Notes: generated from the sequence alone by a model not told the origin. DNA of 64,000 nucleotides from an uncultured Chloroflexota bacterium (GCA_937974245.1 CALJKV010000074.1:1-64000), one strand, 5' to 3'; positions 32,762 through 42,562 are shown, counted from the stretch's first letter. Made by a program: numbers and translations.

Positions 32762-34966
32762 TTACACCAGGGTGATCTGGATTTGCGCCACGTCCAGCCT
32801 GTCCGCCCGCGCTCGCAGAGTGACGACCCCCGGTTGGCGTTGGGCGCGGATAAACACCGCCGCCTGTCCGCCAGGCACGGCGAAGGGGTTCTCGCCATAG
32901 AAGTCCGCTGGACCTTCCATCTCGAAGGTGACAACCTTGCCCGAAAACCGCAGCGTGTTACCTTCCAGATCAACGACTTTCACCACGACACGGGTCGTAT
33001 CCATGCCATCAGCCGTCAGAGTGTCCGTATCGGCCTTCAAGACGAGGCAGTGTGGCTGGCTGTTGATGGGGAAACGCTGTTCGGCGGCGGGCTGGCCTTT
33101 GTAATAGCCGACAATCCGCAGATTGTGGAAGGCCTGGCCCCACTGCATTTTCATTGGAACGGTGAACGGCGCGTGGGGCAGGCCGGGGAAGTGTTCAACA
33201 TCCGGCTTGTACCGCCCCAGTACCGCCTCACCAATGAAGACCTCAACCTCGTCACAGTTGCTGAAGACCATCACCGGATCATTACCGCCCTGACTGCGGT
33301 CTCCCATCGTCCAGGCAGTCGCCGCCTGCATGACGATGCGTTCCTCCGGCGAAACCTGGCTGCCGTAAAAATACCCCGCCCACTTGGGGAGGCGGAACAT
33401 ATCCATCACCCCGTGATAGCAGATACGATCTCCGGAGCCGAACTCCTGGTGGGTGTTGTAGTCAAAGGCGCACCAGCCAATCGCCCCGGAGACTCCGCCA
33501 GTCATCGCCGCTTTAGCCTGGATACGGGCGTGGCGCAGCGCATGTTCCATCAGTCTTTCCTCTCCGTCAAACGTCTTGGTCGGGAACATATGCCCATTAA
33601 ACTCGGTAATCAGGTGTGGGGTCTGCTCGGGTTCGCGGACGTCGTTGGAGAAGTCATTAAAGGTGTACACATCTTCCAGGAACTCGCTCTGTTGCCAGAA
33701 GCGCACCCCGCCGGTCTGCCGGGTCGGGTCGAGCAAGTGCGCGAGCCGGTTAGTGGCGGTATAGAACTCGGTGTTATCGAGCGACTCGTTGATGCGTACC
33801 CCCCACAGGATAATGCTTACGTGGTTACGGTCGCGTTCAATCATCGCCTGGACGTCGCGCAGGCTGAGCGTCTGCCAGTCCTTATCTCCGATATGTTGCC
33901 AGCCGGGGATTTCCTCAAATACCAGCAGGCCGATTTCGTCACAGCGGTTAATGAAGTAGGGCGACTGCGGGTAATGTGAGGTGCGGACGATATTACAGCC
34001 GAGTTCGTACTTGATGATATCGGCGTCAAGTTCCTGTAAGCGGCGGGGCGCTGCCGGGCCGATAAATGGGTAAGTCTGGTGGCGGTTGAGACCACGTAAT
34101 TGCACCCGTTCCCCATTCAGGTAAAAACCATCATCGCGGAACTGGGCGTGCCGGAACCCGAACGGGATCGCGCCGTAATCATCTACACCGCCGTCCGGCA
34201 GTTGCAGAGTGACGCCCAGACCATACAGCGCCGGGTTCTCTGGTGACCACAACGCAATATCCCCCAACCCATCAAGTGTCAGTGTTATGGTGGTCATCTC
34301 ACCGGGCGGTACTGTGAGCGTCAATGATTGCTCGGCGATCATGGCGACTGTCCCGTCAGGCTGTTGTATCCCGCTGTTGAGTAGGACCGAAATCATCGGG
34401 CTGGCCGGTGAAATACCCTGGTTATGCAGGCGGATATCTACTTCAAGTTTACGTGATGGCGACAGCACATCCACCGGGCGGGCGAACACATCATGGATAT
34501 GGACCGGGTCAACATAGCGCAGCCACACGTCACGGTAGATGCCTCCGAACAGCAGGTAGTCAATCACATGGCCGTAGGGCGGGATGTCTTTGCGCTCGGT
34601 TGAGTCGACATGGACGGTGAGCAAATTATCACCTGATTCGTTCAGGATGTCGGTGATGTCAAACGAGAAGGGCGTATAGCCACCCCGGTACTCCTCAAAT
34701 GTGTGGCCGTTGAGCGTGACAGTGGTGGCGATCATCGCGCCATCAAAATCCAGGTAGACCCGCCGTCCCTGCAAGGGTTCGGGCAGGGTGAAGTGCTTAC
34801 GATATGTCGAGATAAACTGGTATTCGCTTTCGTCAAAGTTGTGGTGTGGAAAGACTTTATTGGTGTGGGGCAGCGTCACTGATTGAAAGGTGTCGTCGGC
34901 GGTGGTGTCCCCTACATTGCCGGCGTAGAACAACCAGTCATGGTTGAATAACAGCATTGATCGCAT
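32762..34966 (-). CDS. glycoside hydrolase family 2 (beta-galactosidase/glucuronidase-like)
   Basis: A 734-residue enzyme of the GH2 layout: sugar-binding beta domain (1-165), Ig-like domain (170-275), TIM barrel (280-600; LRGLNRHQTYPFIG, VRTSHYPQSPYF), then Ig-like C-terminal domains (600-734). The acid/base Glu lies in WGVRINES, where Asn-Glu is preceded by Ile, and the nucleophile Glu in ITEFNGH. No signal peptide, so probably cytoplasmic. Sugar specificity cannot be read from sequence. Start ATG 34966 follows AGAGGA. Confidence 0.92.
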   Translation of the reverse strand: MRSMLLFNHDWLFYAGNVGDTTADDTFQSVTLPHTNKVFPHHNFDESEYQFISTYRKHFTLPEPLQGRRVYLDFDGAMIATTVTLNGHTFEEYRGGYTPFSFDITDILNESGDNLLTVHVDSTERKDIPPYGHVIDYLLFGGIYRDVWLRYVDPVHIHDVFARPVDVLSPSRKLEVDIRLHNQGISPASPMISVLLNSGIQQPDGTVAMIAEQSLTLTVPPGEMTTITLTLDGLGDIALWSPENPALYGLGVTLQLPDGGVDDYGAIPFGFRHAQFRDDGFYLNGERVQLRGLNRHQTYPFIGPAAPRRLQELDADIIKYELGCNIVRTSHYPQSPYFINRCDEIGLLVFEEIPGWQHIGDKDWQTLSLRDVQAMIERDRNHVSIILWGVRINESLDNTEFYTATNRLAHLLDPTRQTGGVRFWQQSEFLEDVYTFNDFSNDVREPEQTPHLITEFNGHMFPTKTFDGEERLMEHALRHARIQAKAAMTGGVSGAIGWCAFDYNTHQEFGSGDRICYHGVMDMFRLPKWAGYFYGSQVSPEERIVMQAATAWTMGDRSQGGNDPVMVFSNCDEVEVFIGEAVLGRYKPDVEHFPGLPHAPFTVPMKMQWGQAFHNLRIVGYYKGQPAAEQRFPINSQPHCLVLKADTDTLTADGMDTTRVVVKVVDLEGNTLRFSGKVVTFEMEGPADFYGENPFAVPGGQAAVFIRAQRQPGVVTLRARADRLDVAQIQITLV

Positions 34967-35015
34967 GAAGATATCCTCTTGTTGAATGAGGTCAGGATTG
35001 AGTGATGTTCACAAC

Positions 35016-35050
35016 AAAAAAAATCCGGCTGAATGTGCCGGATTATAGCA
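35016..35050 (-). terminator. promoter/terminator composite element, copy 2
   Basis: On the minus strand, TGCTATAAT (35050-35042) leads into ATCCGGC...GCCGGAT and eight T residues, almost identical to the element upstream of asnS. It lies after the gene ending at 35077 and before the GH2 gene. Confidence 0.8.
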
Positions 35051-35076
35051 TAATTGTCCGCTGGTTTTTAGTTAGT

Positions 35077-35463
35077 TTAGCCGGTTGTAACCTGATGATT
35101 GCTGATTTGCAGGCGAGCGCATTCGAGCGCATCTTCCAGGTTATCAAATATGGGAGTGGGTTGCCTCTGCCGCTGGCTCAGGAGGTCACGCAGCAGGCGG
35201 GTGTAATGGCTCTTCCCCACCAGAATCGCGGATGGTGCGTGTATGTCGGCCCAGTATTCGCGCCAGGCTTTGGCGATTTGCAGGGTATCAGTGAAGGCTG
35301 CATCTGACTTGCGGGTATCCACAATCAGGAAATATTTTCCGTCAATGCCTTGCGCCAGGTCAGCGACACGCATCATATTGCGCTGTACATATTTTGGATT
35401 AACATGCCCTTTTTCGGTAACAATAACAATTGGAAATCCCGGTAATTTCTCCACTCGAGTCAT
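35077..35463 (-). CDS. hypothetical small alpha/beta protein (STAS-like)
   Basis: A 128-residue protein starting at ATG 35463 with GGGGAT upstream. The alternation (YFLIVDTRKSDAAFTDTLQIAKAWREYW, SAILVGKSHYTRLLRDLL, PIFDNLEDALECAR) looks like a STAS/SpoIIAA-like alpha/beta fold, but no defining motif is present. The family is not recognised. Its terminator is the element at 35016-35050. Confidence 0.6.
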   Translation of the reverse strand: MTRVEKLPGFPIVIVTEKGHVNPKYVQRNMMRVADLAQGIDGKYFLIVDTRKSDAAFTDTLQIAKAWREYWADIHAPSAILVGKSHYTRLLRDLLSQRQRQPTPIFDNLEDALECARLQISNHQVTTG

Positions 35464-35597
35464 CGCCAACTATCCCCTTTATTTTTCACTAAAATACCAT
35501 ATTACAATTTGTTACGCGAGACCTTGAATATGAATTTTCCGTATCAAAGGTTAGATACGCGTTACAGGCCTGGCGTTTATCCGGGTTTTTAAGGGGA

Positions 35598-35631
35598 ATC
35601 CGGGGTGGGGGGAAAAGCCGCACCCCGGACG
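35598..35631 (-). terminator. terminator hairpin after the SH3 lipoprotein gene
   Basis: CCGGGGTG and CACCCCGG pair around a C/T-rich loop and are followed on the minus strand by ATTCCCCTT. GC-rich and strong, with a weak T tract. Confidence 0.5.
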
Positions 35632-35637
35632 AAATTC

Positions 35638-36873
35638 CTATGGGATGGAGAAGGTGCAGCTTCCGCTTTCGCCAGGGCGGTTCGTCCCCGGCCCGAAGTA
35701 GTCATAACCATCCGTGATCTGAGCATCCCAGGTGACGCGGTAGCTGATTTCGTGCTGCCCGGAAGCCAGCGGGCCAAATGGCACATACCAATACTTGTAA
35801 TAGTTGCCATCGGCCTGTTTGCGCACCGTCGTGCCATACAGCCGCCAGTTCTGGAGCAGTTCACCGTCCACCCGCACCTCATAGATTACGTGGTCAAGGT
35901 GCTGCTCCATCAACTCCGACTCAGCTACATACCAGCTCCAGAACACGTCAATTGTCGCGCCTGAAAGCAGGTTGGTGGGCGCAGGCCGCCCGAAAATTGG
36001 GTTATTACAATAGGCCAGGACGTCCACCCCCTGTTGATTCCCACTGTTGCCTTCTCCGCCCACACCGGCTTCTGTCGTCGGAATTGGTGTCGCTGCCGGA
36101 TCCGGGGTGGGAAAGGGCGAGCCGCTTTCGGTGGGCAGGGCTACTACCCCTACCGGTGTGAATGTCGGCGTGAACTGTGGCACGGCGATTCCCCCGGCCA
36201 GTGCAGTAGCCGTCTGGTTGATGGTTTCGACATTAATGACGGGCAGTTGGAATTCGGTGGCTGTCGCCGCGAGCGTCTCGCCGGGCAAAGTGGCCGTCAC
36301 CACGGAACCAGGCGGGGTTGGCGTAACTGTTCCGCCGCCGAACAGTGCGGTCGGCAGTGCCGTGCCGAGTGCCATCGCGGTTAAGTCTGGCGACGGTGTG
36401 GCAGTGGGGATGTCGGTTGGGCGAGGATTCCAACGCACCAGGCTGGCAGAAATCCATCCCTCGCGCCCATCTTCCATCTTGATGTTGAGCCAGCGCCCGT
36501 CTGGGTTTTCCGCCAGGATTTCAACACCAGTGCCTGGGACCAGTGCCGTCATCGCCCGGAATGTCACACCCGGCCCTTCACGCACATTGACCGTCTCCAG
36601 CGAGGCGACAATACCCGTTACCGGCGGCGTTGCCGAGGGCGTCGGCGTGTTCGAGGGCGTGGGAGTCACCGGGGTATTGGACGGTGTAAAGGTGAAAGTG
36701 GGTAACGGAGTCCGAGTCGGCACCGGGGTCGCCGTAAATCGTGGCGTTTTACTCACCGGTGGCGCCAGTGTGGACGTTGGCAGCGACACCGCCTCGCCGC
36801 TTTCTCCGGCAGTACAGGCGGCTGCGCCCAGCAAAATGACCATACACAGCAAACACAGTTTTTTCACAGGCAT
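35638..36873 (-). CDS. SH3-domain lipoprotein with Thr/Pro-rich linkers
   Basis: A 411-residue exported protein. ATG 36873 gives a signal peptide (MPVKKLCLLCMVILLGAAAC) whose Cys fits a loose lipobox; the upstream frame to 36954 is not needed. A Thr/Pro linker precedes a bacterial SH3 domain (about 95-160; ETVNVREGPGVTFRAMTAL... GREGWISASLV). A second long linker follows, then a C-terminal beta domain (about 300-411) with an aromatic YYKYWYVPFGPLASGQHEISYRV segment. It probably binds cell-wall or surface glycans. Divergent from the sortase operon. Confidence 0.8.
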   Translation of the reverse strand: MPVKKLCLLCMVILLGAAACTAGESGEAVSLPTSTLAPPVSKTPRFTATPVPTRTPLPTFTFTPSNTPVTPTPSNTPTPSATPPVTGIVASLETVNVREGPGVTFRAMTALVPGTGVEILAENPDGRWLNIKMEDGREGWISASLVRWNPRPTDIPTATPSPDLTAMALGTALPTALFGGGTVTPTPPGSVVTATLPGETLAATATEFQLPVINVETINQTATALAGGIAVPQFTPTFTPVGVVALPTESGSPFPTPDPAATPIPTTEAGVGGEGNSGNQQGVDVLAYCNNPIFGRPAPTNLLSGATIDVFWSWYVAESELMEQHLDHVIYEVRVDGELLQNWRLYGTTVRKQADGNYYKYWYVPFGPLASGQHEISYRVTWDAQITDGYDYFGPGTNRPGESGSCTFSIP

Positions 36874-37033
36874 GATTCGATTTCTATCGTTGACAACTTG
36901 ATTATCTACCCACACAATGTAGCAGTAAAATGCCCGCCGCGCAAAGGGAATCACGGCCTATTGCCCTGTGGATGGGGTAAAATCCCTATCCAGTGATAAA
37001 TATGCTTAACAGATTTTCATTTCCAGAAATGGA

Positions 37034-37052
37034 AAGTTACGTTATAGTAACG
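37034..37052 (+). promoter_or_regulatory. possible operator/-10 of the sortase operon
   Basis: GTTAC-GTTATA-GTAAC is an inverted repeat that overlaps a TTATAGT -10-like word about 35 bases before the sortase ATG. Confidence 0.35.
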
Positions 37053-37080
37053 TCACCTAGTCTGTGGTTAAAGAAGGCCT

Positions 37081-37752
37081 ATGTCTCACCGCCGTCTACC
37101 GATTTACAAGCATCGGAGCGCGTTTTCCACTCTGCTCCAGGTGATTTTTCTGGGCGTCATATTCGGTGTTGGATTCCTCATCTTTGACCGCTGGCGCAGT
37201 GGCCTGGATGGTCCCGTCTTGCTGCCCAGCACCGCTGTCCCGCTGACTGTAATTGAAACACTTCAGTCCGCCACGCGCAATGTTCCACCCGCGGGTGCTG
37301 TGGATTCCCCCGCGATTTCGATGCTGCCACCCCAGACGACATTGTTGCTGCCCACCGTTGGTGTCAACATGCCAATCATTCAGGTGTATCTTTCCGGTTC
37401 GAGTTGGGATATTACACATCTGGGTCAGAATGTCGGTCACCTGCAAGGCACGGCCTGGTTCGATACGCCGGGGAATGTGGCGCTTTCCGGGCATGTTGAA
37501 TTGTCAGATGGCCGCGCCGGGGTTTTCTCCCGGTTGAATCAGATGAATCCTGGCGATCCTATTTTCGTCAATTATGACGGTCAACAGTTTGAATATATTG
37601 TCACCGAAGTGCGCGCTGTCGCCCCGGATGACATCAGTGTACTGTATCCGACATTGGGCTCGCGTTTGACGCTTATCACATGCAGCAGCTATGACTTTTT
37701 ACAGGATGCGTATCAGGAACGGATTGTGGTTATTGCGGAGCGGGCTGTCTAA
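37081..37752 (+). CDS. sortase (class D/E-like)
   Basis: A 223-residue membrane-anchored transpeptidase. One N-terminal helix (about 17-36) leads to a spacer and the sortase barrel. The catalytic residues are His138 in ALSGHVE, Cys201 in LTLITCSSYD and Arg214 in YQERIVV. Sortases join LPXTG-type proteins to the cell wall or polymerise pili. No LPXTG substrate is evident next to it. Six bases separate it from the next gene, so an operon is likely. Confidence 0.92.
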   Translation: MSHRRLPIYKHRSAFSTLLQVIFLGVIFGVGFLIFDRWRSGLDGPVLLPSTAVPLTVIETLQSATRNVPPAGAVDSPAISMLPPQTTLLLPTVGVNMPIIQVYLSGSSWDITHLGQNVGHLQGTAWFDTPGNVALSGHVELSDGRAGVFSRLNQMNPGDPIFVNYDGQQFEYIVTEVRAVAPDDISVLYPTLGSRLTLITCSSYDFLQDAYQERIVVIAERAV

Positions 37753-37758
37753 CAAACA

Positions 37759-38400
37759 ATGACTGGGTGGGTGCAAAACGCAGGGTGGAAGTTGTGGTAT
37801 GTTCACACGCCGGTTGTGGTGAGTGTTCAAGCGACCCCGGCAGTATGTTTGCTCACCTTGAGTCGGGCTGCCCGCCCGAACCAGCATCGGCTGCACCTGC
37901 GTAATCTGTTCACCGAAGGGCGGCGCTATTATTTCCACCCGCAGCCTGATGGCTTCCGGTTGATGTGTAACAGTGCGATTCCCTGGAACCGACATTCGCG
38001 CACTGCGCTGGCAGCCGTGGTGGATGCTCGCTTCGCTTTGGCGGGAGAAAATGTGACAACGGTACAGCTTCAGGCTCGTTGGCGCGTATTCTACCTGCTG
38101 GAAGTGTTCTTCATCCCCGTTTTTGTCATGTCAATTCTCGTATTTACGCCCTGGCCGAACTGGCTTATCACCGTTCTGGCTGTTATTTTGCTGGGGTTGT
38201 CGTGGGTATGGCATCGCCTGACAGCGGTACTGCAAGCGGGCGATATGATGTACTTTGTACAGCGGGCGTTAGAAGACCTGCCCGCCGCCAATATGTCGCT
38301 GCTCCCACCGCCTGCGCCAGATGTTGTCACGCCGGACTCAGCATTCCGCGAAGCCTGGGAAACCTTTTACCGCCAACAGACAGAAGACGGCGTAGACTGA
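37759..38400 (+). CDS. hypothetical two-helix membrane protein, sortase operon
   Basis: A 213-residue protein with a soluble N-terminal half and two adjacent membrane helices (about 108-128 and 132-148: FFIPVFVMSILVFTPWPNWLITVLAVILLGLSWVW). The family is not recognised. The 6-base spacing after the sortase gene implies cotranscription. The phrase LTLSRAARPNQHRLHLRNLFTEGRRYYF looks like a beta domain. Confidence 0.7.
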   Translation: MTGWVQNAGWKLWYVHTPVVVSVQATPAVCLLTLSRAARPNQHRLHLRNLFTEGRRYYFHPQPDGFRLMCNSAIPWNRHSRTALAAVVDARFALAGENVTTVQLQARWRVFYLLEVFFIPVFVMSILVFTPWPNWLITVLAVILLGLSWVWHRLTAVLQAGDMMYFVQRALEDLPAANMSLLPPPAPDVVTPDSAFREAWETFYRQQTEDGVD

Positions 38401-38452
38401 TCCGCCACAGAGCAGGCCACCCCTGGTAACTCCCTGGGACAGCCTGGATCAC

Positions 38453-39550
38453 CTATGCTGGCAGTAAATGTACTGCCTCAGGAATCGTGTCAATACCCAC
38501 CGTTTCGCCTTCTCTGAAGATGTGGCTGGCACGCGGGTCGTTTTCGACCACAGTCAAGATGCCCTGGCCTACTCGGACACGGTATTCGATTTCCGAACCC
38601 AGGTACATCGCCTGTTCCACTAACGCCGGCTGTAATTGTGGGTCAACCCGGAGTTTCAGGGCTTCGGGACGCAGCACCGCCACCAGTGTGTCGCCGGTTT
38701 TAGGGTTTCCCGCCGCAGAAATGGTCATTGTCTGGCCGAGCAAAGTCACCGTTGCCTGGTTATTCATCACGGCCTCAGCGCGAGCTTCCAGGAAGTTCGC
38801 ACGCCCGATGAAGTCAGCTACAAAGCGTGAAATCGGACGGCGGTAAATTTCGTCGGGTGTTCCTATCTGCTCAATCTGCCCCTTGTTCATCACCACAATC
38901 CGGTCAGAAAGCGCCATTGCCTCAACCTGATCGTGGGTGACATAGACACTGGTGATGCTCAAACGGCGCTGCAAGGCGTGTATTTCGCTGCGCATCTGTA
39001 CCCGCAATTTGGCATCCAGATTAGAGAGCGGTTCATCGAATAACAGTACCCGTGGCTCCATCACCAAAGAGCGTGCCAGCGCGACTCGCTGCTGTTGCCC
39101 GCCGGAAAGTTCATTGGGGCGGCGTGCTCCCAGGTCTTGCAGCCCCATCAAATCCAGTGTGTTTGCGACCTTCTCTTTGATTTCAGAACGAGACAGTTTT
39201 CGGATGTGTAATCCATAAGCGATATTATCGAATACCGTCATGTGGGGGAAGAGAGCATAGCTCTGGAAGACCATCGCCATATCGCGTTTGTTGGGCGGCT
39301 GGTTCGTGATGTCTTTTCCATCAAGCAGAATGTGGCCGGAGGAGGGCATCTCAAACCCGGCGATTAAGCGCAACGTGGTGGTTTTGCCGCAGCCCGATGG
39401 CCCTAACAGGGTCAAAAATTCCCCCTGTTGGATAGTCAGGTCTACGGCGTTTACAGCGGTAACTTCGCCGCTGCCACCCCGCGCCGGGAATACTTTCGAG
39501 ATTTTTTCTAACCATAAGCTGCCGGAGTTAGCCTTGTTTGCAGCGGCCAT
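38453..39550 (-). CDS. ABC importer ATPase (iron/FbpC-type)
   Basis: A 365-residue ATPase. Walker A is GPSGCGKTT, the signature LSGGQQQR, Walker B LLFDEPLSNLD; a C-terminal TOBE domain (about 285-365) marks the FbpC/PotA branch. ATG 39550 lies one base after the permease stop with GAAGGGGG as ribosome site; the longer frame to 39598 overlaps the permease. It powers import by the permease encoded upstream. Confidence 0.92.
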   Translation of the reverse strand: MAAANKANSGSLWLEKISKVFPARGGSGEVTAVNAVDLTIQQGEFLTLLGPSGCGKTTTLRLIAGFEMPSSGHILLDGKDITNQPPNKRDMAMVFQSYALFPHMTVFDNIAYGLHIRKLSRSEIKEKVANTLDLMGLQDLGARRPNELSGGQQQRVALARSLVMEPRVLLFDEPLSNLDAKLRVQMRSEIHALQRRLSITSVYVTHDQVEAMALSDRIVVMNKGQIEQIGTPDEIYRRPISRFVADFIGRANFLEARAEAVMNNQATVTLLGQTMTISAAGNPKTGDTLVAVLRPEALKLRVDPQLQPALVEQAMYLGSEIEYRVRVGQGILTVVENDPRASHIFREGETVGIDTIPEAVHLLPA

Positions 39551-39551
39551 G

Positions 39552-41327
39552 TTATGCGCCCCCTTCAAGCGTGCGTTCTGCGCCAGTTGTTGAGCCAACC
39601 GTTAGGTACAAAATACCGATGGCAACCAGGACAATCAAAATCAAAATCACACAATAGGCGAACGCATTGCCAAAGCGCCCGTTTTCCACCTCGTTGAGAA
39701 TCTGAGCTGTCATGATCTTCGTTTGCGGTGTTGTCAAAAACACAATCGCTGAAATCGTCGTCATCGAACGAGCGAAAGCGTAGATCAGGCCAGAAAGAAA
39801 GGCCGGACGAATCAAGGGTAGTGTGATTTTCCGGAAGGTCAGCGCATTGTCAGCTCCCAGGCTGATTGAGGCTTCTTCAATGGCCGGGTCAATCTGAGAG
39901 AGTGCCGCCACCCCCGAGCGCAGCGCTGCCGGGATACTACGGACCATATAGACAATAACAATCGCCATCGCACCGCCAAATATGGCTCTGCCACCGGTGA
40001 GTTTAGGTATTAAGGTAATCACCGGTGCGTTTTCACCACCGAATGGCAGTACGAGTTGAATATCGTTATTGAAGACCAGCAGGTATCCAATGCCCAGGAT
40101 AGTACCGGGGACAGCAATGCCAAGCATTGTGGAAAAATCCAGCAACCCACGCCCCAGGAAGGCTTTACGCACGACCAGGAAGGCGATAATCATCCCCAGG
40201 ATACCGGCCAGTGGGGTAGAAATAATCGAAAGCAGGGTGGTATCTGTCATGGCCTCAGAGCCATAACCGTTGATAACAAAATCGAAGTGATCAATCGTGA
40301 ATTCGTTATTGACCCCCAATACTTTGACAAACGAACCGACAAAAATAGTCGCGTACAGGATGATGATGAGCAGGCAGATTGCCAGTACAAGCGCTACGAG
40401 CGGCCAGCGCACCAGGGGATGGGTGATTTGTTGCGGTGTGCCGGTGGGTTTGCCTGTGACAGAGACAACCGACTGCCGGTTGACCCAATAGCGTTGGATG
40501 ATAAATACCGTCAGTGAAGGCACCAGGAGTACTACCGAGAGCACAGCGGCAGCATTGGTATCATACAGGCCGATAATCGTGACGTAAATTCGAGTTGCCA
40601 GCACCTCAAAATTGCCGCCCAACACAAGCGGGTTGCCCAGGTCTGCGATGGCTTCCACAAACAGCAGGAGAAAAGAACTAAGAATGCCCGGCAGCAGCAT
40701 AGGAATCGTGACGGTGCGGAAGGTGCGCCACTTGCTGGCTCCCAGGTTGGTAGCGGCTTCTTCCATCGCCGGGTCTAGCGCCAGCATCATTCCTTTCAGG
40801 TTGAGGTAGGCAACCGTAAACAGGGATAGCGCCAACACCATTGTCAGCCCGTCGAGTCCATAGATATCATTGCATGAACGGCCTTGCCCCCAGAAGCAAC
40901 GCACACCAAAGATACCTTTGGTAATCATGCCGTTGCGTCCGAACGTCAGAATCGCGGCGCTTGCCAGGGCAAATGGCGGTGAGATGATGGGCACGAGTGC
41001 GATCAGGTGCATGAAACGCTTGAAAGGCGCCTTTACTTTGACCTGGACATAAGCGAACAGGAAACCCAACCCCGTGCCGATGATGCCAACAGTCAGCCCC
41101 AGCACAACCGTATTGGTAATGATCGTTTGATAGATGGGATTCTGGAGATAATTCTGAAAAAGCGGCAGCCCTTCCGCTGAAAATCCGGTACTCACCATCG
41201 CGAGAATTGGCAGGATTACTGCAATAAACACGAACAGTGACACAGCGATCAGGGCGACTGCCAGCACTGGGTCCTGAAAAATCTGCCGGAATTGGCGGAT
41301 TGGGCGGCTGCGGATGATTGCGGCCAC
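39552..41327 (-). CDS. ABC importer permease, two-domain FbpB-type
   Basis: A 591-residue permease with two BPD-transporter halves (about 60-285 and 340-575), each with an EAA loop (AMEEAATNLGASKWRTFRTV and AIEEASISLGADNALTFRKI). This is the fused FbpB/ThiP design for Fe(III) or similar anion substrates. GTG 41327 follows CAGGAGGTGG and is preferred over the frame reaching 41390, which includes the hairpin at 41354-41388. Confidence 0.92.
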   Translation of the reverse strand: MAAIIRSRPIRQFRQIFQDPVLAVALIAVSLFVFIAVILPILAMVSTGFSAEGLPLFQNYLQNPIYQTIITNTVVLGLTVGIIGTGLGFLFAYVQVKVKAPFKRFMHLIALVPIISPPFALASAAILTFGRNGMITKGIFGVRCFWGQGRSCNDIYGLDGLTMVLALSLFTVAYLNLKGMMLALDPAMEEAATNLGASKWRTFRTVTIPMLLPGILSSFLLLFVEAIADLGNPLVLGGNFEVLATRIYVTIIGLYDTNAAAVLSVVLLVPSLTVFIIQRYWVNRQSVVSVTGKPTGTPQQITHPLVRWPLVALVLAICLLIIILYATIFVGSFVKVLGVNNEFTIDHFDFVINGYGSEAMTDTTLLSIISTPLAGILGMIIAFLVVRKAFLGRGLLDFSTMLGIAVPGTILGIGYLLVFNNDIQLVLPFGGENAPVITLIPKLTGGRAIFGGAMAIVIVYMVRSIPAALRSGVAALSQIDPAIEEASISLGADNALTFRKITLPLIRPAFLSGLIYAFARSMTTISAIVFLTTPQTKIMTAQILNEVENGRFGNAFAYCVILILIVLVAIGILYLTVGSTTGAERTLEGGA

Positions 41328-41353
41328 GAATGCCACCTCCTGATAATAAAATC

Positions 41354-41388
41354 GCGCCCTCGCACCAATGTCATCCTGGCGAGGGCGC
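41354..41388 (-). terminator. hairpin between the binding protein and permease genes
   Basis: GCGCCCTCGC and GCGAGGGCGC form a perfect 10-bp stem, followed by GATTTTATT on the minus strand. It lies between the SBP stop and the permease start, so it probably attenuates readthrough and lets the binding protein be made in excess. Confidence 0.75.
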
Positions 41389-41421
41389 ATAGCGACTTAC
41401 AGAATGAAGCGACCCGTCAAC

Positions 41422-42537
41422 TTATTCAGTGGGTGCTGGGGCAACTTCCAGGTCAAACCGTTCGGCTATGGGGGTGCGGTTGGCGCCTGCCGCTACAAAG
41501 TTATACACAACCAGGTTTACATCGCTTAGATTGACTGACAGATCCGAAACAGGCGAATCAGGGTTCGTGGGTAGCTGTAGTGAGTTGACTGTCAGGGCCA
41601 CGGCCTGGGCTTCGGGAGTCAGCGCCCAGTCGTACCACATCTGCGCGGCTTCTAGTTCCGGTGCACCCTTGATGATTGCCATACCACCGATTTCATAGCC
41701 GGTGCCTTCTTCAGGGAAGGAGGTGGTCAGTACACCCTCAAAGCCCTCGACCTGGAGCTTCACGCAGTCATGCGAGAAGATGATGGCGACGGCGATTTCA
41801 CCGTTACCAGCCATCGTGCCGGGGGCCGAACCGGACTTGGTGTATTGGAGGATATTGTTGTTCAGTTGGGCGAAATAACCGAAAGCATTGTCAATGGCCT
41901 GCTGCGTGGGCGTACCGGTTTCATCATAGCCTTCGCCAGTGCCTTCTACGGTTTCACCTTCAGCGGGTTTACCATCGGGGTATTCCAGCTTGTCAGCTTC
42001 GAGTGTTACGACTGTCCAGAAGGCAGTGAACGCCGTGCCAGAGGTCGCCGGGTGCGCCATCGCCACATTGGCTTCCAGTGCCGGGTTGAGTAAATCTGCC
42101 CATGAAGCTGGCACATCCACGCCCAGTTCCGCCAGGATTTCATTATTGGAGCAGAAGCCCAGCGCGCCAACGTAAACGCCCGTCCAGTAATTATCGGGGT
42201 CTTTCAGGTCAGCGGGAATAGCTGCGGCAGTGGGGGATTCGTATTGTTCCAGCAGACCTTCATCTTTAGCCGCGATGAAGGCATCCGCTGGGCCGCCCCA
42301 CCATACTGAAAATTCGGGGTTATCCGCTGTAGCGCGAATACGCGCTAACGATTCGCCGGAGGACATCCGTACATACGAAGTCTGGATTCCGGTTTGCTCC
42401 TGGAAAGCCTGCGTCATGGCGACACACCAGTCTTCCTGGGGCGTACAGAGTACGGTCAAAGTTTCCTGGGCGAATACCGGGGCTGCTATCACCAACACCA
42501 ACAACATAGCGAGCAGGAATAGTATTTTCTTGTTCAT
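41422..42537 (-). CDS. ABC importer periplasmic-type binding protein (AfuA/FbpA-like)
   Basis: A 371-residue secreted protein (signal peptide MNKKILFLLAMLLVLVIAA..FAQ). The class fits the iron/aminoethylphosphonate group: TLTVLCTPQEDWC at the N-terminus, then NPEFSVWWGGPADAFIAAKDEGLL. Its two genes downstream (permease, ATPase) complete a three-part importer. Substrate is inferred as Fe(III) from family, not shown. No lipobox. A mini-ORF resembling its own start lies upstream at 42563-42604. Confidence 0.85.
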   Translation of the reverse strand: MNKKILFLLAMLLVLVIAAPVFAQETLTVLCTPQEDWCVAMTQAFQEQTGIQTSYVRMSSGESLARIRATADNPEFSVWWGGPADAFIAAKDEGLLEQYESPTAAAIPADLKDPDNYWTGVYVGALGFCSNNEILAELGVDVPASWADLLNPALEANVAMAHPATSGTAFTAFWTVVTLEADKLEYPDGKPAEGETVEGTGEGYDETGTPTQQAIDNAFGYFAQLNNNILQYTKSGSAPGTMAGNGEIAVAIIFSHDCVKLQVEGFEGVLTTSFPEEGTGYEIGGMAIIKGAPELEAAQMWYDWALTPEAQAVALTVNSLQLPTNPDSPVSDLSVNLSDVNLVVYNFVAAGANRTPIAERFDLEVAPAPTE

Positions 42538-42562
42538 TATTTAATACATCCTTGAACTATTC

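Noticed and set aside
32705..33979. 424-codon ORF antisense to the GH2 gene
   Set aside because: It opens inside a terminator region and mirrors the GH2 codons; composition is atypical.
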